From assembly GCF_009734385.1 (NCBI RefSeq), contig NZ_CP046452.1, positions 1,178,001-1,242,000 on the forward strand: a stretch of DNA of 64,000 bases, in the 5' to 3' direction. Each line of letters opens with the position of its first letter. Positions within the stretch are counted from its first letter, which is position 1. The notes beneath the pieces are model-generated. The model saw nothing but the letters and a program-made list of their open reading frames with translations, ran no database searches and was not told where the DNA came from. The DNA is from Corynebacterium kalinowskii. Its GTDB lineage: Bacteria; Actinomycetota; Actinomycetes; Mycobacteriales; Mycobacteriaceae. The position numbers and the translations under genes are program-made. This document shows positions 25,621 through 35,700 of the stretch, piece after piece.

Positions 25621-27282
25621 CTAAAACAATCCGGTGATATTTCCCTCAGCGTCCACATCGATACCCTGCGCTGCCGGCCGCTTAGACAGCCCCGGAAGCG
25701 TCATCACATCGCCGGTCATCGCCACGACGAAACCAGCTCCAGTGCGAGGAACCAGCGACCGGACTTTAACCGTGTGCCCGCTCGGCGCTCCGAGCTTGCG
25801 TGGGTCATCTGAGAAGGAGTACTGCGTCTTGGAGATGCACACCGGCAACGTGTCCCAGCCGTTGTCCTGAATAATCTTCAGATCCTTCTGCGCCTGCGGG
25901 CTGAGCTCGACATCCGAAGCGCCGTAGATCTCGCGTGCGATCGTCTGCAGGGACGCCAGGGTGCCTGCCGCTGGGTCGTACAGCGGGGCGCTGCGCTTAT
26001 CGACGACACTAGCCAGCACCACGTCTGCCAGCTCCGCCGCTCCTGCCCCACCTTCTGCCCAGACCTTAGTCAACACGGCTCTCAGGCCACGGTCCTCGGC
26101 CCAGCGCTGGACCAGTTCGACCTCGGCGTCGGTGTCATGAATGAAGTGATTGAGCGCGATCGTCGGGGTGGGCCCGAACTTCTGGATGTTATCGCAGTGG
26201 CGTGCGAGGTTGACCAGGCCAGCCTGAAGCGCCGCAAGGTTTTCCTGCTGGAGCTCGTCCTTTGCCGCTCCGCCATTGAACTTCAGCGAACGAATCGTGG
26301 CTACCATGACGACAGCCGAGACATCGAGGTCGCCAGCGCGAGACTTGATGTCGAAGAACTTCTCTGCGCCGAGGTCAGAGCCGAAGCCAGCCTCGGTCAG
26401 GACGACGTCCGCATGCCGCAGCGCGGTATCGGTGGCAATCAATGAGTTGCAGCCGTGAGCGATGTTTCCGAACGGACCGCCGTGGACAATGGCTGGCGTG
26501 CCTCCGAGTGTCTGAACAAGGTTGGGGCTGAGCGCATCGCGAAGCAGGGCCGTCAATGCGCCCTGAGCCTTTAAGTCGGACACGGTCACCGGCGTGCCCG
26601 CATAGGTTTGTCCAATGACGATGCGCGCGAGACGTTCCTTCAAATCGGTGAGGTCGCTCGCCAGGCACAGCACAGCCATGATCTCAGAAGCCGCAGTGAT
26701 GTCGAAGCCAGACTCGGCGGGAACGCCGTGGGCGACGCCTCCAAGACCGGTAACAATGTGGCGCAGGTTGCGATCATTGACATCCAGGCAGCGGCGCCAA
26801 GTGACCTTGCGTGGATCAATGCTCAGCTCGTTGCCGTGGTGGATGTGGGCGTCGATGAGCGCGGCGAGCGAGTTGTTGGCGGCCGCGATGGCGTGCAGAT
26901 CGCCCGTGAAGTGGAGATTGATGTCCTCCATTGGAACGATCTGTGCGTAGCCGCCGCCGGCAGCGCCGCCTTTGATTCCGAAGACGGGGCCGAGCGACGG
27001 TTCGCGGATGGCGACGATCGTGCGGGCGCCCGTGGCGCGTACGGCGTCGGCAAGGCCGATGAGCACCGTTGACTTGCCCTCCCCCGCTGGGGTCGGAGAC
27101 ATCGCGGTTACGAGGACAAGCTTGCCCTTACGTGGTTGTTCAGGAAGAGCTGCGACATCAATCTTGGCCTTGTCACGGCCATAGCCGACGACGAACTGGG
27201 GATCGATCCCAGCGCGTTCGGCGATGACCTCCATGGGCTCGAGTTGGTGCGCTCGAGCGATGTCCGCATCGGTGAGGTTCAT
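25621..27282 (-). CDS. fhs: Formate-tetrahydrofolate ligase
   Basis: Makes 10-formyltetrahydrofolate from formate, tetrahydrofolate and ATP. The 553-residue length is normal. It has the ATP-binding loop PTPAGEGKST (64-73), the conserved EPSLGPVFGIKGGAAGGGYA, NLHFTGDLHAI and EAGFGSDLGAEKF, and a C-terminal RTGAGFVVAMTGDVMTLPGL. I start at ATG 27282, just after GGAGGG. Alternatives are ATG 27294 and GTG 27312, but the GTG lies inside the stem of the terminator of the upstream dicarboxylate transporter. This enzyme is not universal in corynebacteria. A copy of the 11-base repeat occurs at 25995-26005. Confidence 0.94.
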   Translation of the reverse strand: MNLTDADIARAHQLEPMEVIAERAGIDPQFVVGYGRDKAKIDVAALPEQPRKGKLVLVTAMSPTPAGEGKSTVLIGLADAVRATGARTIVAIREPSLGPVFGIKGGAAGGGYAQIVPMEDINLHFTGDLHAIAAANNSLAALIDAHIHHGNELSIDPRKVTWRRCLDVNDRNLRHIVTGLGGVAHGVPAESGFDITAASEIMAVLCLASDLTDLKERLARIVIGQTYAGTPVTVSDLKAQGALTALLRDALSPNLVQTLGGTPAIVHGGPFGNIAHGCNSLIATDTALRHADVVLTEAGFGSDLGAEKFFDIKSRAGDLDVSAVVMVATIRSLKFNGGAAKDELQQENLAALQAGLVNLARHCDNIQKFGPTPTIALNHFIHDTDAEVELVQRWAEDRGLRAVLTKVWAEGGAGAAELADVVLASVVDKRSAPLYDPAAGTLASLQTIAREIYGASDVELSPQAQKDLKIIQDNGWDTLPVCISKTQYSFSDDPRKLGAPSGHTVKVRSLVPRTGAGFVVAMTGDVMTLPGLSKRPAAQGIDVDAEGNITGLF

Positions 27283-27298
27283 ACCCTCCAACATAGTG

Positions 27299-27328
27299 AA
27301 AACCGAGCTCACACTAGTGCGAACTCGG
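27299..27328 (-). terminator. Terminator after the Dcu transporter gene
   Basis: The minus strand reads CCGAGTTCGCAC and, after a minimal loop, GTGAGCTCGG, then TTTTCAC. The stem is 11 base pairs with two G-U pairs (27303-27313 with 27318-27328). It lies 19 bases past the transporter stop and immediately before the fhs start, so fhs is probably expressed by read-through or a promoter not obvious to me. Confidence 0.6.
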
Positions 27329-27346
27329 CTTTCGTCAGGAGGAGAT

Positions 27347-28657
27347 TTAGATCATGAAACTACCGAAGAGGAAGCCGAAGGCGACCGCCAGGGCGATAGC
27401 CAACGTGCCCGGAATGATGAAGGAGTGGTTGAAGACAAACTTGCCAATCTTGGTCGAACCGGTGTCGTCCATTTCCACAGCTGCGAGCAGCGTTGGGTAG
27501 GTAGGCAGGATGAACAGAGCGGAGACAGCTGCGAAGGAAGCAACAGCAACCAGAGGACTGACACCGACTGCCAGGGCTGCAGGTAGCAGTGCCTTTGCGG
27601 TAGCGGCCTGGGAGTACAGCAGAGCGGCTGCGAAAAACAGAACCACCGCGAGCATCCATGGGTAATCATTGAGCACGTTGCCGGATAGTTCCTTAATGTC
27701 GTCGATGTAGTGGTTAATCAGCGTGGTTCCGAGCCAAGCAACACCGAGGACACAGACACAGGCGGACATACCGGAACGAAAGACCGAGGACTGCAAGATC
27801 GTGTCAGCCTTGATCTTGCATACCAGGGTGATAACCGTGGCAGCTCCGAGCATGATGGCCATGATGGCCTCGTTACGAGGGATCGTAGGCTCCTTGATCA
27901 AGCCGACCTGATCCGAGATGGCGGTAGCGTAGAACATGACCAACAGAATGGCAACCAGGAAGATCATCACGGAAGCCTTAGCACCCTTGACTGGTGTGTA
28001 GTCGTGAACACCGCTTGGTGGCTTCACGGTTCCGTTGGCAAGACGCTCTTGGTAGACCGGATCGTCAGCCAAGTCCTTGCCCAAGAAGTTGGTGACAAAG
28101 GCTGTGATGATGATTGCCAGGAACGTAGACAGGATGAACACGGCCAGCATGGACACGTAGCCAACGCCGAGTGGCTCCATGATCGAGGCCATGAAGACAA
28201 CTGCTGCTGAGATTGGCGATGCCGTGATGGCCATCTGAGACGCAACGACCGCGATGGACAGTGGACGTGATGGGCGGACGCCACCTTCCTTAGCGACCTC
28301 GGCGATAACTGGCAGCGTCGAGAATGCCGTGTGGCCGGTACCGCAGAACACCGTCATCAACCAGGTGACAATAGGCGCCCAAATGGTGATTTGCTTTGGA
28401 TTCTTGCGGAGGGCCTTTTCCGCCAGGTAGACGAGGTAATCCAGGCCACCGGCTTTCTGCATCGCAGCGATAGCTGCGATAACACACATGATGATGCCGA
28501 TGACATCGAAGGGGATGTCTTTAATAGTGACGGGTATGCCGGTGAGTCCCAGCAGCAGGACGCCGGCGCCACCGGCCATACCGATGGCAATGGAACCGAG
28601 CCGGGCGCCGAGGAAGATGGCACCGAGCACGATGATGATTTGGAGTGTGAGTAACAC
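27347..28657 (-). CDS. Anaerobic-type C4-dicarboxylate transporter (DcuA/DcuB family)
   Basis: Membrane antiporter for aspartate, fumarate, malate and succinate. From GTG 28657 the protein has 436 residues, matching the DcuA/B length, with about ten hydrophobic segments. Family stretches include IIIVLGAIFLGARLGSIAIG at the N-terminus, KNPKQITIWAPIVTWLMTVF, GTGHTAFSTLPVIAEVA and RPSRPLSIAVVASQMAITAS. The GTG is preceded by AAGGGAAAAGAACA, a good ribosome site; the longer frame has a non-hydrophobic, unlikely N-terminus. It lies downstream of aspartase, so the pair can import aspartate, deaminate it to fumarate and exchange it for succinate. Confidence 0.92.
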   Translation of the reverse strand: MLLTLQIIIVLGAIFLGARLGSIAIGMAGGAGVLLLGLTGIPVTIKDIPFDVIGIIMCVIAAIAAMQKAGGLDYLVYLAEKALRKNPKQITIWAPIVTWLMTVFCGTGHTAFSTLPVIAEVAKEGGVRPSRPLSIAVVASQMAITASPISAAVVFMASIMEPLGVGYVSMLAVFILSTFLAIIITAFVTNFLGKDLADDPVYQERLANGTVKPPSGVHDYTPVKGAKASVMIFLVAILLVMFYATAISDQVGLIKEPTIPRNEAIMAIMLGAATVITLVCKIKADTILQSSVFRSGMSACVCVLGVAWLGTTLINHYIDDIKELSGNVLNDYPWMLAVVLFFAAALLYSQAATAKALLPAALAVGVSPLVAVASFAAVSALFILPTYPTLLAAVEMDDTGSTKIGKFVFNHSFIIPGTLAIALAVAFGFLFGSFMI

Positions 28658-28732
28658 TGTTCTTTTCCCTTGGGTGAAAAGAGCTTCGCACGTCAAGTGG
28701 TGTCGCCGAAACAAACAAGGTGGCATCACACG

Positions 28733-28761
28733 TGTGAAGCTCAACTTGAAATGGCTTCACA
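28733..28761. repeat. Inverted repeat upstream of the Dcu transporter gene
   Basis: Perfect 8-base arms TGTGAAGC (28733-28740) and GCTTCACA (28754-28761) with a 13-base spacer, about 75 bases before the transporter start. The TGTGA...TCACA ends resemble a CRP/GlxR-type operator, but the spacing is too wide for that consensus, so an RNA hairpin is equally possible. Confidence 0.4.
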
Positions 28762-28836
28762 AAGTATTTAGTTCTAAAGATTATGTGGGTCCCCTTCCGA
28801 CCACGATGGCGCAGCCGGAAGGAGTTACCCAAGGAT

Positions 28837-28869
28837 GGTGTCACTAAGCGGGCCATGCCCAATGACACC
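28837..28869. repeat. Nested hairpin after the aspartase gene
   Basis: The outer arms GGTGTCA (28837-28843) and TGACACC (28863-28869) enclose GGGC/GCCC inner arms, 14 bases past the aspartase stop. There is no T-run on the minus strand, so it is probably a processing or attenuation element within the aspA-dcu transcript rather than a full terminator. Confidence 0.45.
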
Positions 28870-28882
28870 CAAGCACGAAGAA

Positions 28883-30322
28883 CTAGTCTTCGTACAGCTT
28901 TCCGCGGTAGACAGGCTTCATCAGGTTTTCGGTGGAGAGAACCTCATTCAGCTGAGCCTCGTCCATCAATCCCTTCTCCAGCACCAGTTCGCGGACGGAA
29001 CGGCCGGTTGCTGCAGCTTCCTTACCGATCTTGTCGCCGGCAAGGTGGCCGATGAATGGGTTGAGGTAGGTGATGATGCCGATGGAGTTGTCCACGAAAG
29101 CGCGGCAGATGTCTTCATTGGCGGTGATGCCCACGACGCACTTCTCACGCAGCGTAACGACGGCATTGGTCAGCAATTCGAGGGACTCAAAGATTGCCTG
29201 TGCCAGAGCTGGCTCCATGACGTTGAGCTGAAGCTGCCCGGCTTCAGCAGCCATGAGGACGCATTGGTCATTGCCGAAGACCTTGAAGCAGACCTGGTTG
29301 ACTACCTCTGGGATCACTGGGTTGACCTTGGCAGGCATGATCGAGGAGCCGGCCTGCATCTCTGGCAGGTTGATTTCCTTCAAGCCAGCGCGTGGACCGG
29401 AGGACAGCAGGCGCAAGTCGTTACAGATCTTGGAAAGGTTCATCGCCGACTGCTTCACAGCTGCATGTGCGTGCATGTAGCAGGAGTTGTCGTAGGTGGC
29501 GACGAGGAGGTCTGGGGCTCCCTTGATTGGAAGGCCGGTGACCTCTGCCAGCGCAGCGACGATGGCATCTTGGAAGCCCTCTGGGGTGTTGAGGCCAGTG
29601 CCGATAGCGGTAGCACCAAGGTTGGTGGTGAGCAGGATCTTGATGGCTTGCTCGAGGAAATCCGCTTCCTCATGGAGGCCATAGCCAAAGGCTTTGAATT
29701 CCCCACCTAGAGTCATTGGAACGGCGTCCTGCAATTGGGTGCGACCCATCTTGAGAACGTCCTTGAATTCCTCGCCCTTAGCGTTAAAAGCATCTGCGAG
29801 GTTGCGCAGCTCCTTGATGTAGCCGACCGCTGCGTGGTAGATGCCCAGCTTCAAGCCGGTTGGGTATGCATCGTTAGTGGACTGCGCCATATTGACATCA
29901 TCGTTCGGATTCAGGTCATGGTAGGAGCCTTTTGGCTTGCCCATGTGCTCGAGAGCGAGGTTAGCTACTACCTCGTTGGAGTTCATGTTCATGGACGTGC
30001 CGGCACCGCCTTGGAAGGAATCGGTTGGGAACTGATCCATGCAACGGCCCTCTTCAAGGATTTGGTCGCAGGCCCAGACAATGGCCTCGTACTTGTCCTT
30101 GGGCAACGTCTTGCACTTGCGGTTCGCCATCGCCGTGGCCTTCTTCACCTGCACCATGCCCCGGATGAAGTCAGGAACCTGATTGTGGGTCCTTCCGGAA
30201 ATGACGAAGTTCTCCACAGCACGGAGGGTGTGAATGCCGTAATAGCAATCGTTTGGCACCTCCTTTGTGCCCAGCAGGTCTTCTTCAATGCGGGTTCCTT
30301 CTGCGAAGGTTGCGTCGGTCAC
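28883..30322 (-). CDS. aspA: Aspartate ammonia-lyase (aspartase)
   Basis: Reversibly converts L-aspartate to fumarate and ammonia. It has 479 residues of the fumarase/aspartase superfamily. The signature [20 protein letters not shown] holds the catalytic Ser loop; [20 protein letters not shown] and [15 protein letters not shown] ([14 protein letters not shown]) substrate regions are present, as is [14 protein letters not shown]. The TNDAYP and RTQLQDA forms favour aspartase over fumarase. The start is GTG 30322, with AAAGGAGAG 7 bases upstream. It is followed by the Dcu transporter on the same strand. Confidence 0.95.
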   Translation of the reverse strand: MTDATFAEGTRIEEDLLGTKEVPNDCYYGIHTLRAVENFVISGRTHNQVPDFIRGMVQVKKATAMANRKCKTLPKDKYEAIVWACDQILEEGRCMDQFPTDSFQGGAGTSMNMNSNEVVANLALEHMGKPKGSYHDLNPNDDVNMAQSTNDAYPTGLKLGIYHAAVGYIKELRNLADAFNAKGEEFKDVLKMGRTQLQDAVPMTLGGEFKAFGYGLHEEADFLEQAIKILLTTNLGATAIGTGLNTPEGFQDAIVAALAEVTGLPIKGAPDLLVATYDNSCYMHAHAAVKQSAMNLSKICNDLRLLSSGPRAGLKEINLPEMQAGSSIMPAKVNPVIPEVVNQVCFKVFGNDQCVLMAAEAGQLQLNVMEPALAQAIFESLELLTNAVVTLREKCVVGITANEDICRAFVDNSIGIITYLNPFIGHLAGDKIGKEAAATGRSVRELVLEKGLMDEAQLNEVLSTENLMKPVYRGKLYED

Positions 30323-30820
30323 GGTAATGCTCTCCTTTGATATTGAAAGGGCGAATCACGAGGTGGATCGTGTCCAGGATGTGGTTGAGTGTTATGAACA
30401 ACCCGAATTGGGGCTGTTGTTTGTGGCGCACCTAACAATAGTTATTGAAAGATGGCGTCTATTACCTATGGTAGCCAGCTAATGTGAGAAAACCAAGGGA
30501 AAAACCACCGTTTCAGGCCTTTTAGATGTGGTATTCCACACCAGCATCAAAAGGAACTTTCACCCCCATCAAAGTGGCCGACAAGGTTGACAAAACATTG
30601 TTCAACAATGCAGGTAGGGGCGGTTTGAAGTGTTGCTTTGCAGGCAAGAAAGTTTCTAATGATTGCGACTGCAATTAAAGCTCGGTCAAACCTAGGCGCA
30701 AATGGGGGTAGCTGAAATTCAGTCAACAATGAATCCGTGTCCGAATTATGTGTTAATCCAACCCCCACGAAACAGAAAAGCAAACTATTTTCTGGATCTC
30801 TCACAGTCACATTTGTCAAC
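30323..30820. promoter_or_regulatory. Large non-coding upstream region of aspA
   Basis: About 500 AT-richer bases between aspA and the hisG terminator, with no credible gene. It must hold the aspA promoter. A 14-base palindrome-like box, TGTGGTATTCCACA (30527-30540), lies about 205 bases before the aspA start and could bind a CRP/FNR-family regulator, although the half-site spacing is 2 bases shorter than the usual GlxR site. The minus-strand frame at 30547-30867 has no homology I recognise and atypical composition, so it is not called. Confidence 0.45.
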
Positions 30821-30858
30821 AAAACAAAAATCCGCCGCGTACTAAAAGTACGGGCGGA
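30821..30858 (-). terminator. Rho-independent terminator after hisG
   Basis: On the minus strand TCCGCCCGTAC and GTACGCGGCGGA pair (30831-30842 with 30848-30858) and are followed by TTTTTGTTTTG. It lies 20 bases past the hisG stop codon and ends the hisE-hisG transcript. Confidence 0.9.
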
Positions 30859-30878
30859 CACTGACATGAGGTCTGCTA

Positions 30879-31724
30879 CTACATGCGTGCGATCCGGATC
30901 TCGGAAGCCAGGATGGCCTTGGCCCCCAGCAAGGAGAGCTGATCCATGATGTGGTTGGCTTCCTTTTTGGGAACCATAGCGCGCACTGCTACCCAGTTTT
31001 CGTGAGCAAGTGGTGACACCGTTGGTCCGGATAGTCCCGGAGTGATTTTGGTGGCCTCAGTCAGCAGGTCTTCGTGGATGTTGTAGTCGAGCATGAGGAA
31101 GTTTTGTGCATGCAAAATGCCTTGCATGCGGCGTAGGAATACCTGGTGGGCGTCGAGAAGCTCAATGCCCTCGCGCGCTACGACCACAGCCTCAGAGTCG
31201 CAAATGACCGGGCCGAAGGGAACCAAGCCCTGCTTGCGTAGGGTCCGTCCGGTGGAGACCACGTCGGCGATAGCGTCCGCTACGCCGAGCTTGATAGAGA
31301 TCTCTACTGCCCCATCCAGTCGGATAACGTCAGCTTCGATCCCCTGAGCCTTCAGATCCTCCCGAACCAAATTCGGGTATGAGGTTGCGATGCGCAGCCC
31401 GGCGAGGGACGCGACGTCCAGCTGAGCATCCTTAGGGCCGGCGTAGCGGAAAGTGGAAGCGCCGAAGCCGAGAGGCATGACTTCCTGAACCTTCGCCATG
31501 GAGTCGGCTGCAAGATCGCGACCGGTAATGCCGAGGTCGAGGTGGCCCTTGGCGACATAAATGGCAATGTCCTTCGGGCGCAGGAAGAAGAATTCCACCT
31601 TGTTTGCCTGATCGAGAACTGTCAAGGCCTTCGGGTCTTGACGGCCTTCATAGCCAGCTTCCTCGAGGATTTCGACGGCACGCTCGGACAGCGAGCCCTT
31701 GTTGGGAACGGCAACTTTGAGCAT
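30879..31724 (-). CDS. hisG: ATP phosphoribosyltransferase HisG, long form
   Basis: First enzyme of histidine synthesis, joining ATP and PRPP. The 281-residue length shows the long form with a C-terminal regulatory domain for histidine feedback, as in mycobacteria and C. glutamicum. N-terminal [33 protein letters not shown] and the PRPP-loop region [17 protein letters not shown] are conserved. ATG 31724 is chosen; an in-frame extension would overlap hisE. It lies 10 bases after hisE. Confidence 0.96.
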   Translation of the reverse strand: MLKVAVPNKGSLSERAVEILEEAGYEGRQDPKALTVLDQANKVEFFFLRPKDIAIYVAKGHLDLGITGRDLAADSMAKVQEVMPLGFGASTFRYAGPKDAQLDVASLAGLRIATSYPNLVREDLKAQGIEADVIRLDGAVEISIKLGVADAIADVVSTGRTLRKQGLVPFGPVICDSEAVVVAREGIELLDAHQVFLRRMQGILHAQNFLMLDYNIHEDLLTEATKITPGLSGPTVSPLAHENWVAVRAMVPKKEANHIMDQLSLLGAKAILASEIRIARM

Positions 31725-31734
31725 GGTGGATCCT

Positions 31735-31998
31735 TTACAGGTACTTGTAGATGTCTTCGGGCTTGAGCCCACGGGCCACCATCATGACCTGGGTCCAGTA
31801 GATCAATTGGGACATTTCCTCAGCCAATTCCGCATCGGACTGGTACTCAGCGGCGATCCACACTTCGCCCGCTTCCTCGATGATCTTCTTGCCCACATGA
31901 TGCACACCCTTATCCAAGGCAGCGACAGTGCCGGAGCCCTCAGGACGGGTCTGGGAGCGGGTCAAAAGTTCTTCGTAGAGCGAGTCAAAATTCTTCAC
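31735..31998 (-). CDS. hisE: Phosphoribosyl-ATP pyrophosphatase HisE
   Basis: Second step of histidine synthesis: removes pyrophosphate from phosphoribosyl-ATP. It has 87 residues. The helical MazG-like fold has [15 protein letters not shown] (the E-E-x-x-E metal site) and the following [20 protein letters not shown]. The start is GTG 31998. HisE immediately precedes hisG, as in other actinobacteria. Confidence 0.95.
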   Translation of the reverse strand: MKNFDSLYEELLTRSQTRPEGSGTVAALDKGVHHVGKKIIEEAGEVWIAAEYQSDAELAEEMSQLIYWTQVMMVARGLKPEDIYKYL

Positions 31999-32026
31999 CC
32001 GACCATTGTTTCACAGCCATGGGCTG

Positions 32027-32704
32027 CTAGTTGTCAAAGGCTGCGTACCACGCAGCAAGATCAGCCGCAGTTACCCCTAAAAAGGAGGTGCTGCCGTGGA
32101 GATCACGCATGTCCAGTGCTTCCGCTGGTACCTCGCCGCGCTCAGGCAGCCCCACTACCCTGCAGCCAGCCGCCGTGGCAGAGGCCATGCCAGTTGGTGA
32201 GTCCTCAAATGCCAAACACTGATCCGGTTGGAAACCGAGGCGCAGAGCGGCGGTGCGATAAATCTCCGGATTCGGCTTGCCGTTGGCAACTTCATCACCG
32301 CAGATGGTCGAAGTGAAGAAGTCGCGGCCGATGGCTTCGATGGCTGGGTCGGCGAGCTCGCGAGCGGTGTTGGTCACCAGCATCATCGGCGTGCCGGAAT
32401 TCGCGAGTTCGCTCAGCAGCTTTTCGATGCCCGGTCGCAACTCCAACCGGGTGGAAAGCAATTCGTGCATGCGGGTAAACATCTGGCGTTGCAGTTGCTC
32501 TGCTTGTTCGGCGCTGACTGACACTCCCGCGAAGTCCGCACATAACTGCAGCGTGTTCTGGAAGGTGCCGCCGATGGTGCGGGCACGGAACTCCGGAGTG
32601 ATTCGTCGACCTAGCGACTCACTCAGCTCATACGTGGCAATTTCCCACAACGGCTCGGAATCCACCAGGGTACCGTCCATGTCCCACAAAACAGCGTTAT
32701 ACAT
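32027..32704 (-). CDS. HAD-family hydrolase (phosphatase/phosphoglucomutase-like)
   Basis: A 225-residue HAD subfamily IA hydrolase. Motif I is WDMDGTLVDSE (nucleophile Asp8 and acid Asp10), motif II MLVTNTARE, motif III KPNPEIY, and motif IV CLAFEDSPTGMASATAAG. A helical cap (about 15-85) suggests a small sugar-phosphate or nucleotide substrate. It sits between metH and hisE on the same strand (11 bases after metH and 28 before hisE), so it probably shares their transcript. The true substrate cannot be deduced. Confidence 0.9.
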   Translation of the reverse strand: MYNAVLWDMDGTLVDSEPLWEIATYELSESLGRRITPEFRARTIGGTFQNTLQLCADFAGVSVSAEQAEQLQRQMFTRMHELLSTRLELRPGIEKLLSELANSGTPMMLVTNTARELADPAIEAIGRDFFTSTICGDEVANGKPNPEIYRTAALRLGFQPDQCLAFEDSPTGMASATAAGCRVVGLPERGEVPAEALDMRDLHGSTSFLGVTAADLAAWYAAFDN

Positions 32705-32715
32705 AACTCGTTAGC

Positions 32716-35700
32716 TTAGACGTTGAAGTACTTTGCTTCCGGGTGGTAGAGCACGAAGGCATCTGTTGACTGCTCAGGATGCAGCTGGAGCTCTTCAGAA
32801 AGACTGACGCCAATGCGCTCAGGCTGTAGTAACTCCACCAAGGTGCGGCGTGATTCGAGGTCTGGGCAGGAGCCGTAGCCAAAGGAATAGCGTGCGCCGG
32901 AGTAGTCGAGGTCGAAGAAGCGACGCGGGTCGGTGGCATCGCTATCTCCTACAAAGGCACCGTCTGGCAGAGTCAGCTCGGCGCGAATCCGGCTGTGCAG
33001 CCACTCGGCCATAGCTTCAGTCAGCTGCACACCCAGTCCGTGCACCTCAAGGTAGTCGCGGTAATTGTTAGCCGCGAACAGTTCATTGGCGAAGTCTGCG
33101 ATGGGCTGCCCCATGGTCACGAGCTGGAACGGGAGAACATCGATTTCGGTCGGCGAGACGAAGTCTGGGATGGACAGGAATCGACCGCGCTTTTGTCGCG
33201 GAAACGCAAAGCGCTGGATAATCGGGGATTCAAGCGAAGGTTCGGCGTGTACCAGGATCTCTTCTCCGGACGCGTGTACCGGAAAATACCCGTAGACAGC
33301 TGCGGCGTGGTCCAGGATGCCTTCCGACTTGAGCCGATCCAGCCACATCCGCAGGCGTGGCCTGCCCTCACGTTCGACGAGTTCCTCATAGGTTTCCTCA
33401 GATCCTTTGGCTGGTTTGAGGCCCCATTGCCCCAGGAAGAGAGCGCGTTCGTCCAAGAGTGGCAGGTAGTCGGACAGTGTCATGCCCTTGACTATTCTGG
33501 TTCCCCAGAACGGTGGCGTCGCACGAGGTACGTCTACTGCCACATCGGATCGCTCCGGCAGGTCGACCTCCGGCGCGTTCGCCTTGCGCTCAGCGGCGAT
33601 CCGCAACGAACGCTCTCGACGCGCCTTGCGTTCCGCCTTCTTCTCCTCTGCTACTCGCGCGGCCTCCAACTGCTCCGGGTCTACTTCTCCCCTCTTGCCG
33701 GCCATGACATTGTCCATGAGGGTGAGTCCCTCGAAGGCATCACGGGCGTAGTGGACGTCGCCGTCGTAGACCTCATCCAGGTCGTTTTCCACGTAGGTGC
33801 GGGTTAAGGCTGCCCCGCCCAGCAGCACCGGATAGTCAGAAAGCCCGAGAGTGTTGAGCTCCTGGAGATTCTCTTTCATCACCACGGTGGACTTCACCAG
33901 CAATCCGGACATGCCGATGACATCGGCTCCGTGTTCCTGTGCGGCGGCAGCGATGTCGCGAATCGGCTGCTTGATGCCCAAGTTCACCACTTCATAGCCG
34001 TTGTTAGACAAGATGATGTCCACCAGGTTCTTACCAATGTCGTGCACGTCACCCTTCACCGTGGCGATGACGAGCTTGCCTTTCGAGCCCGAAGAATCTG
34101 CAGCCTCCATAAACTGCTCGAGGTAGGCCACCGCTGTCTTCATGGTTTCGGCGGACTGCAATACAAACGGCAACTGCATCTGACCTGAGCCAAACAACTC
34201 GCCCACCGTCTTCATGCCAGCTAAAAGATCCTGGTTGATGATCTCGATCGGGCTTTTCTCGGTCATCGCTTGATCGAGGTCGGCCTCTAGCCCCTGCTTC
34301 TCACCATCGATGATGCGCTGCGCCAGGCGTTCGAACAATGGCATCGCAGCTAGCGCTTCAGCGCGGGCGTCCTTGGCGCTGGTGGCGTCTACGCCGTCGA
34401 AAAGCTCCATGAACACCTGGAGCGGATCATAACTTTCGGTGCGGCGGTCGTAGACCATGTCCAGGGCCACCTCGCGCTGGCGCTCATCGATGCGGTTCAT
34501 CGGCAAGATCTTGGAGCTGTGCGCGATCGCGGTGTCTAGTCCGGCATTGATGCACTCGTTGAGGAAGACGGAGTTGAGCACCTGTCGGGCAGCTGGGTTG
34601 AGTCCGAAGGAGATGTTGGAAAGGCCAAGAGTGGTGTGCACGTTAGGGTGCTCGGCCTTCAGACGCTTGATGGCTTCGATGGTTTCAATGCCGTCGCGGC
34701 GAGTTTCTTCCTGGCCGGTCGAGATTGGGAAGGTGAGGCAATCGACGATGATGTCTTGCTCCGCCAACCCCCAGGTCTCGGTGATGTCCTTGATCAGTCG
34801 CTGCGCAACTTCAACCTTGCGGTCGGCGGTGCGCGCCTGGCCCTCTTCATCGATCGTCAGCGCTACCACCGCCGCGCCATGGTCTTTGGCCAACCTCATG
34901 ATTCTTTGATATCGCGAATCAGGCCCGTCGCCATCCTCGAAGTTCACGGAGTTCAGCGCGCAGCGGCCGCCGAGTACCTTCAGTCCTGCCTCCAAAACCG
35001 CAGGCTCGGTGGAGTCCAACATGATCGGCAGGGTCGTGGACGTAGAGAGCCGAGCGGCAAACTCATGCATGTCCTGGCGGCCATCGCGGCCTACGTAATC
35101 GACACAGACATCGAGTAAGTGGGCGCCATCCCGGGTCTGGCCCTTAGCGATGTCAATGCACTTCTCCCAATCCCCCGCCAGCATCGCCTCGCGAAACGCC
35201 TTGGACCCGTTTGCATTCGTCCGTTCGCCGATAATCGTGATGCCCGTCTCCTGCGTCAGCGGGACCGATTGGTACAAGGAGGACACATTGTCCTCCGGGG
35301 CTGCCTGCCGCGGCGTGGCAGGGGCACGCTTGCCGACGGCCTCGGCCAACGCAGCGATGTGCTCCGGCGTAGTACCACAGCAACCCCCTACGATGCCGAG
35401 CCCGAACTCATCGATGAACCCGGTGAGCGCTTCCGCCAACTCTGGAGCCGTCAACGGGTAGACAGCTCCGTCTTTTCCGAGGATGGGCAGGCCCGCGTTA
35501 GGCATGACTGACACGGGAATCGAAGCGTGCTGAGACAAGTAGCGCAGGTGTTCGCTCATCTCTGCTGGTCCGGTGGCACAGTTCAGACCAATGGCGGACA
35601 CCCCTAGGCGCTCCAGCGCGGTGAGAGCAGCGCCAATCTCTGATCCGAGGAGCATCGTGCCGGTGGTTTCCACGGTGACGTGGACCAAGATCGGAAGTTG

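Noticed and set aside
30547-30867. A 106-codon frame on minus between hisG and aspA
   Set aside because: AT-rich, overlaps the hisG terminator, no ribosome site or homology seen; treated as non-coding.
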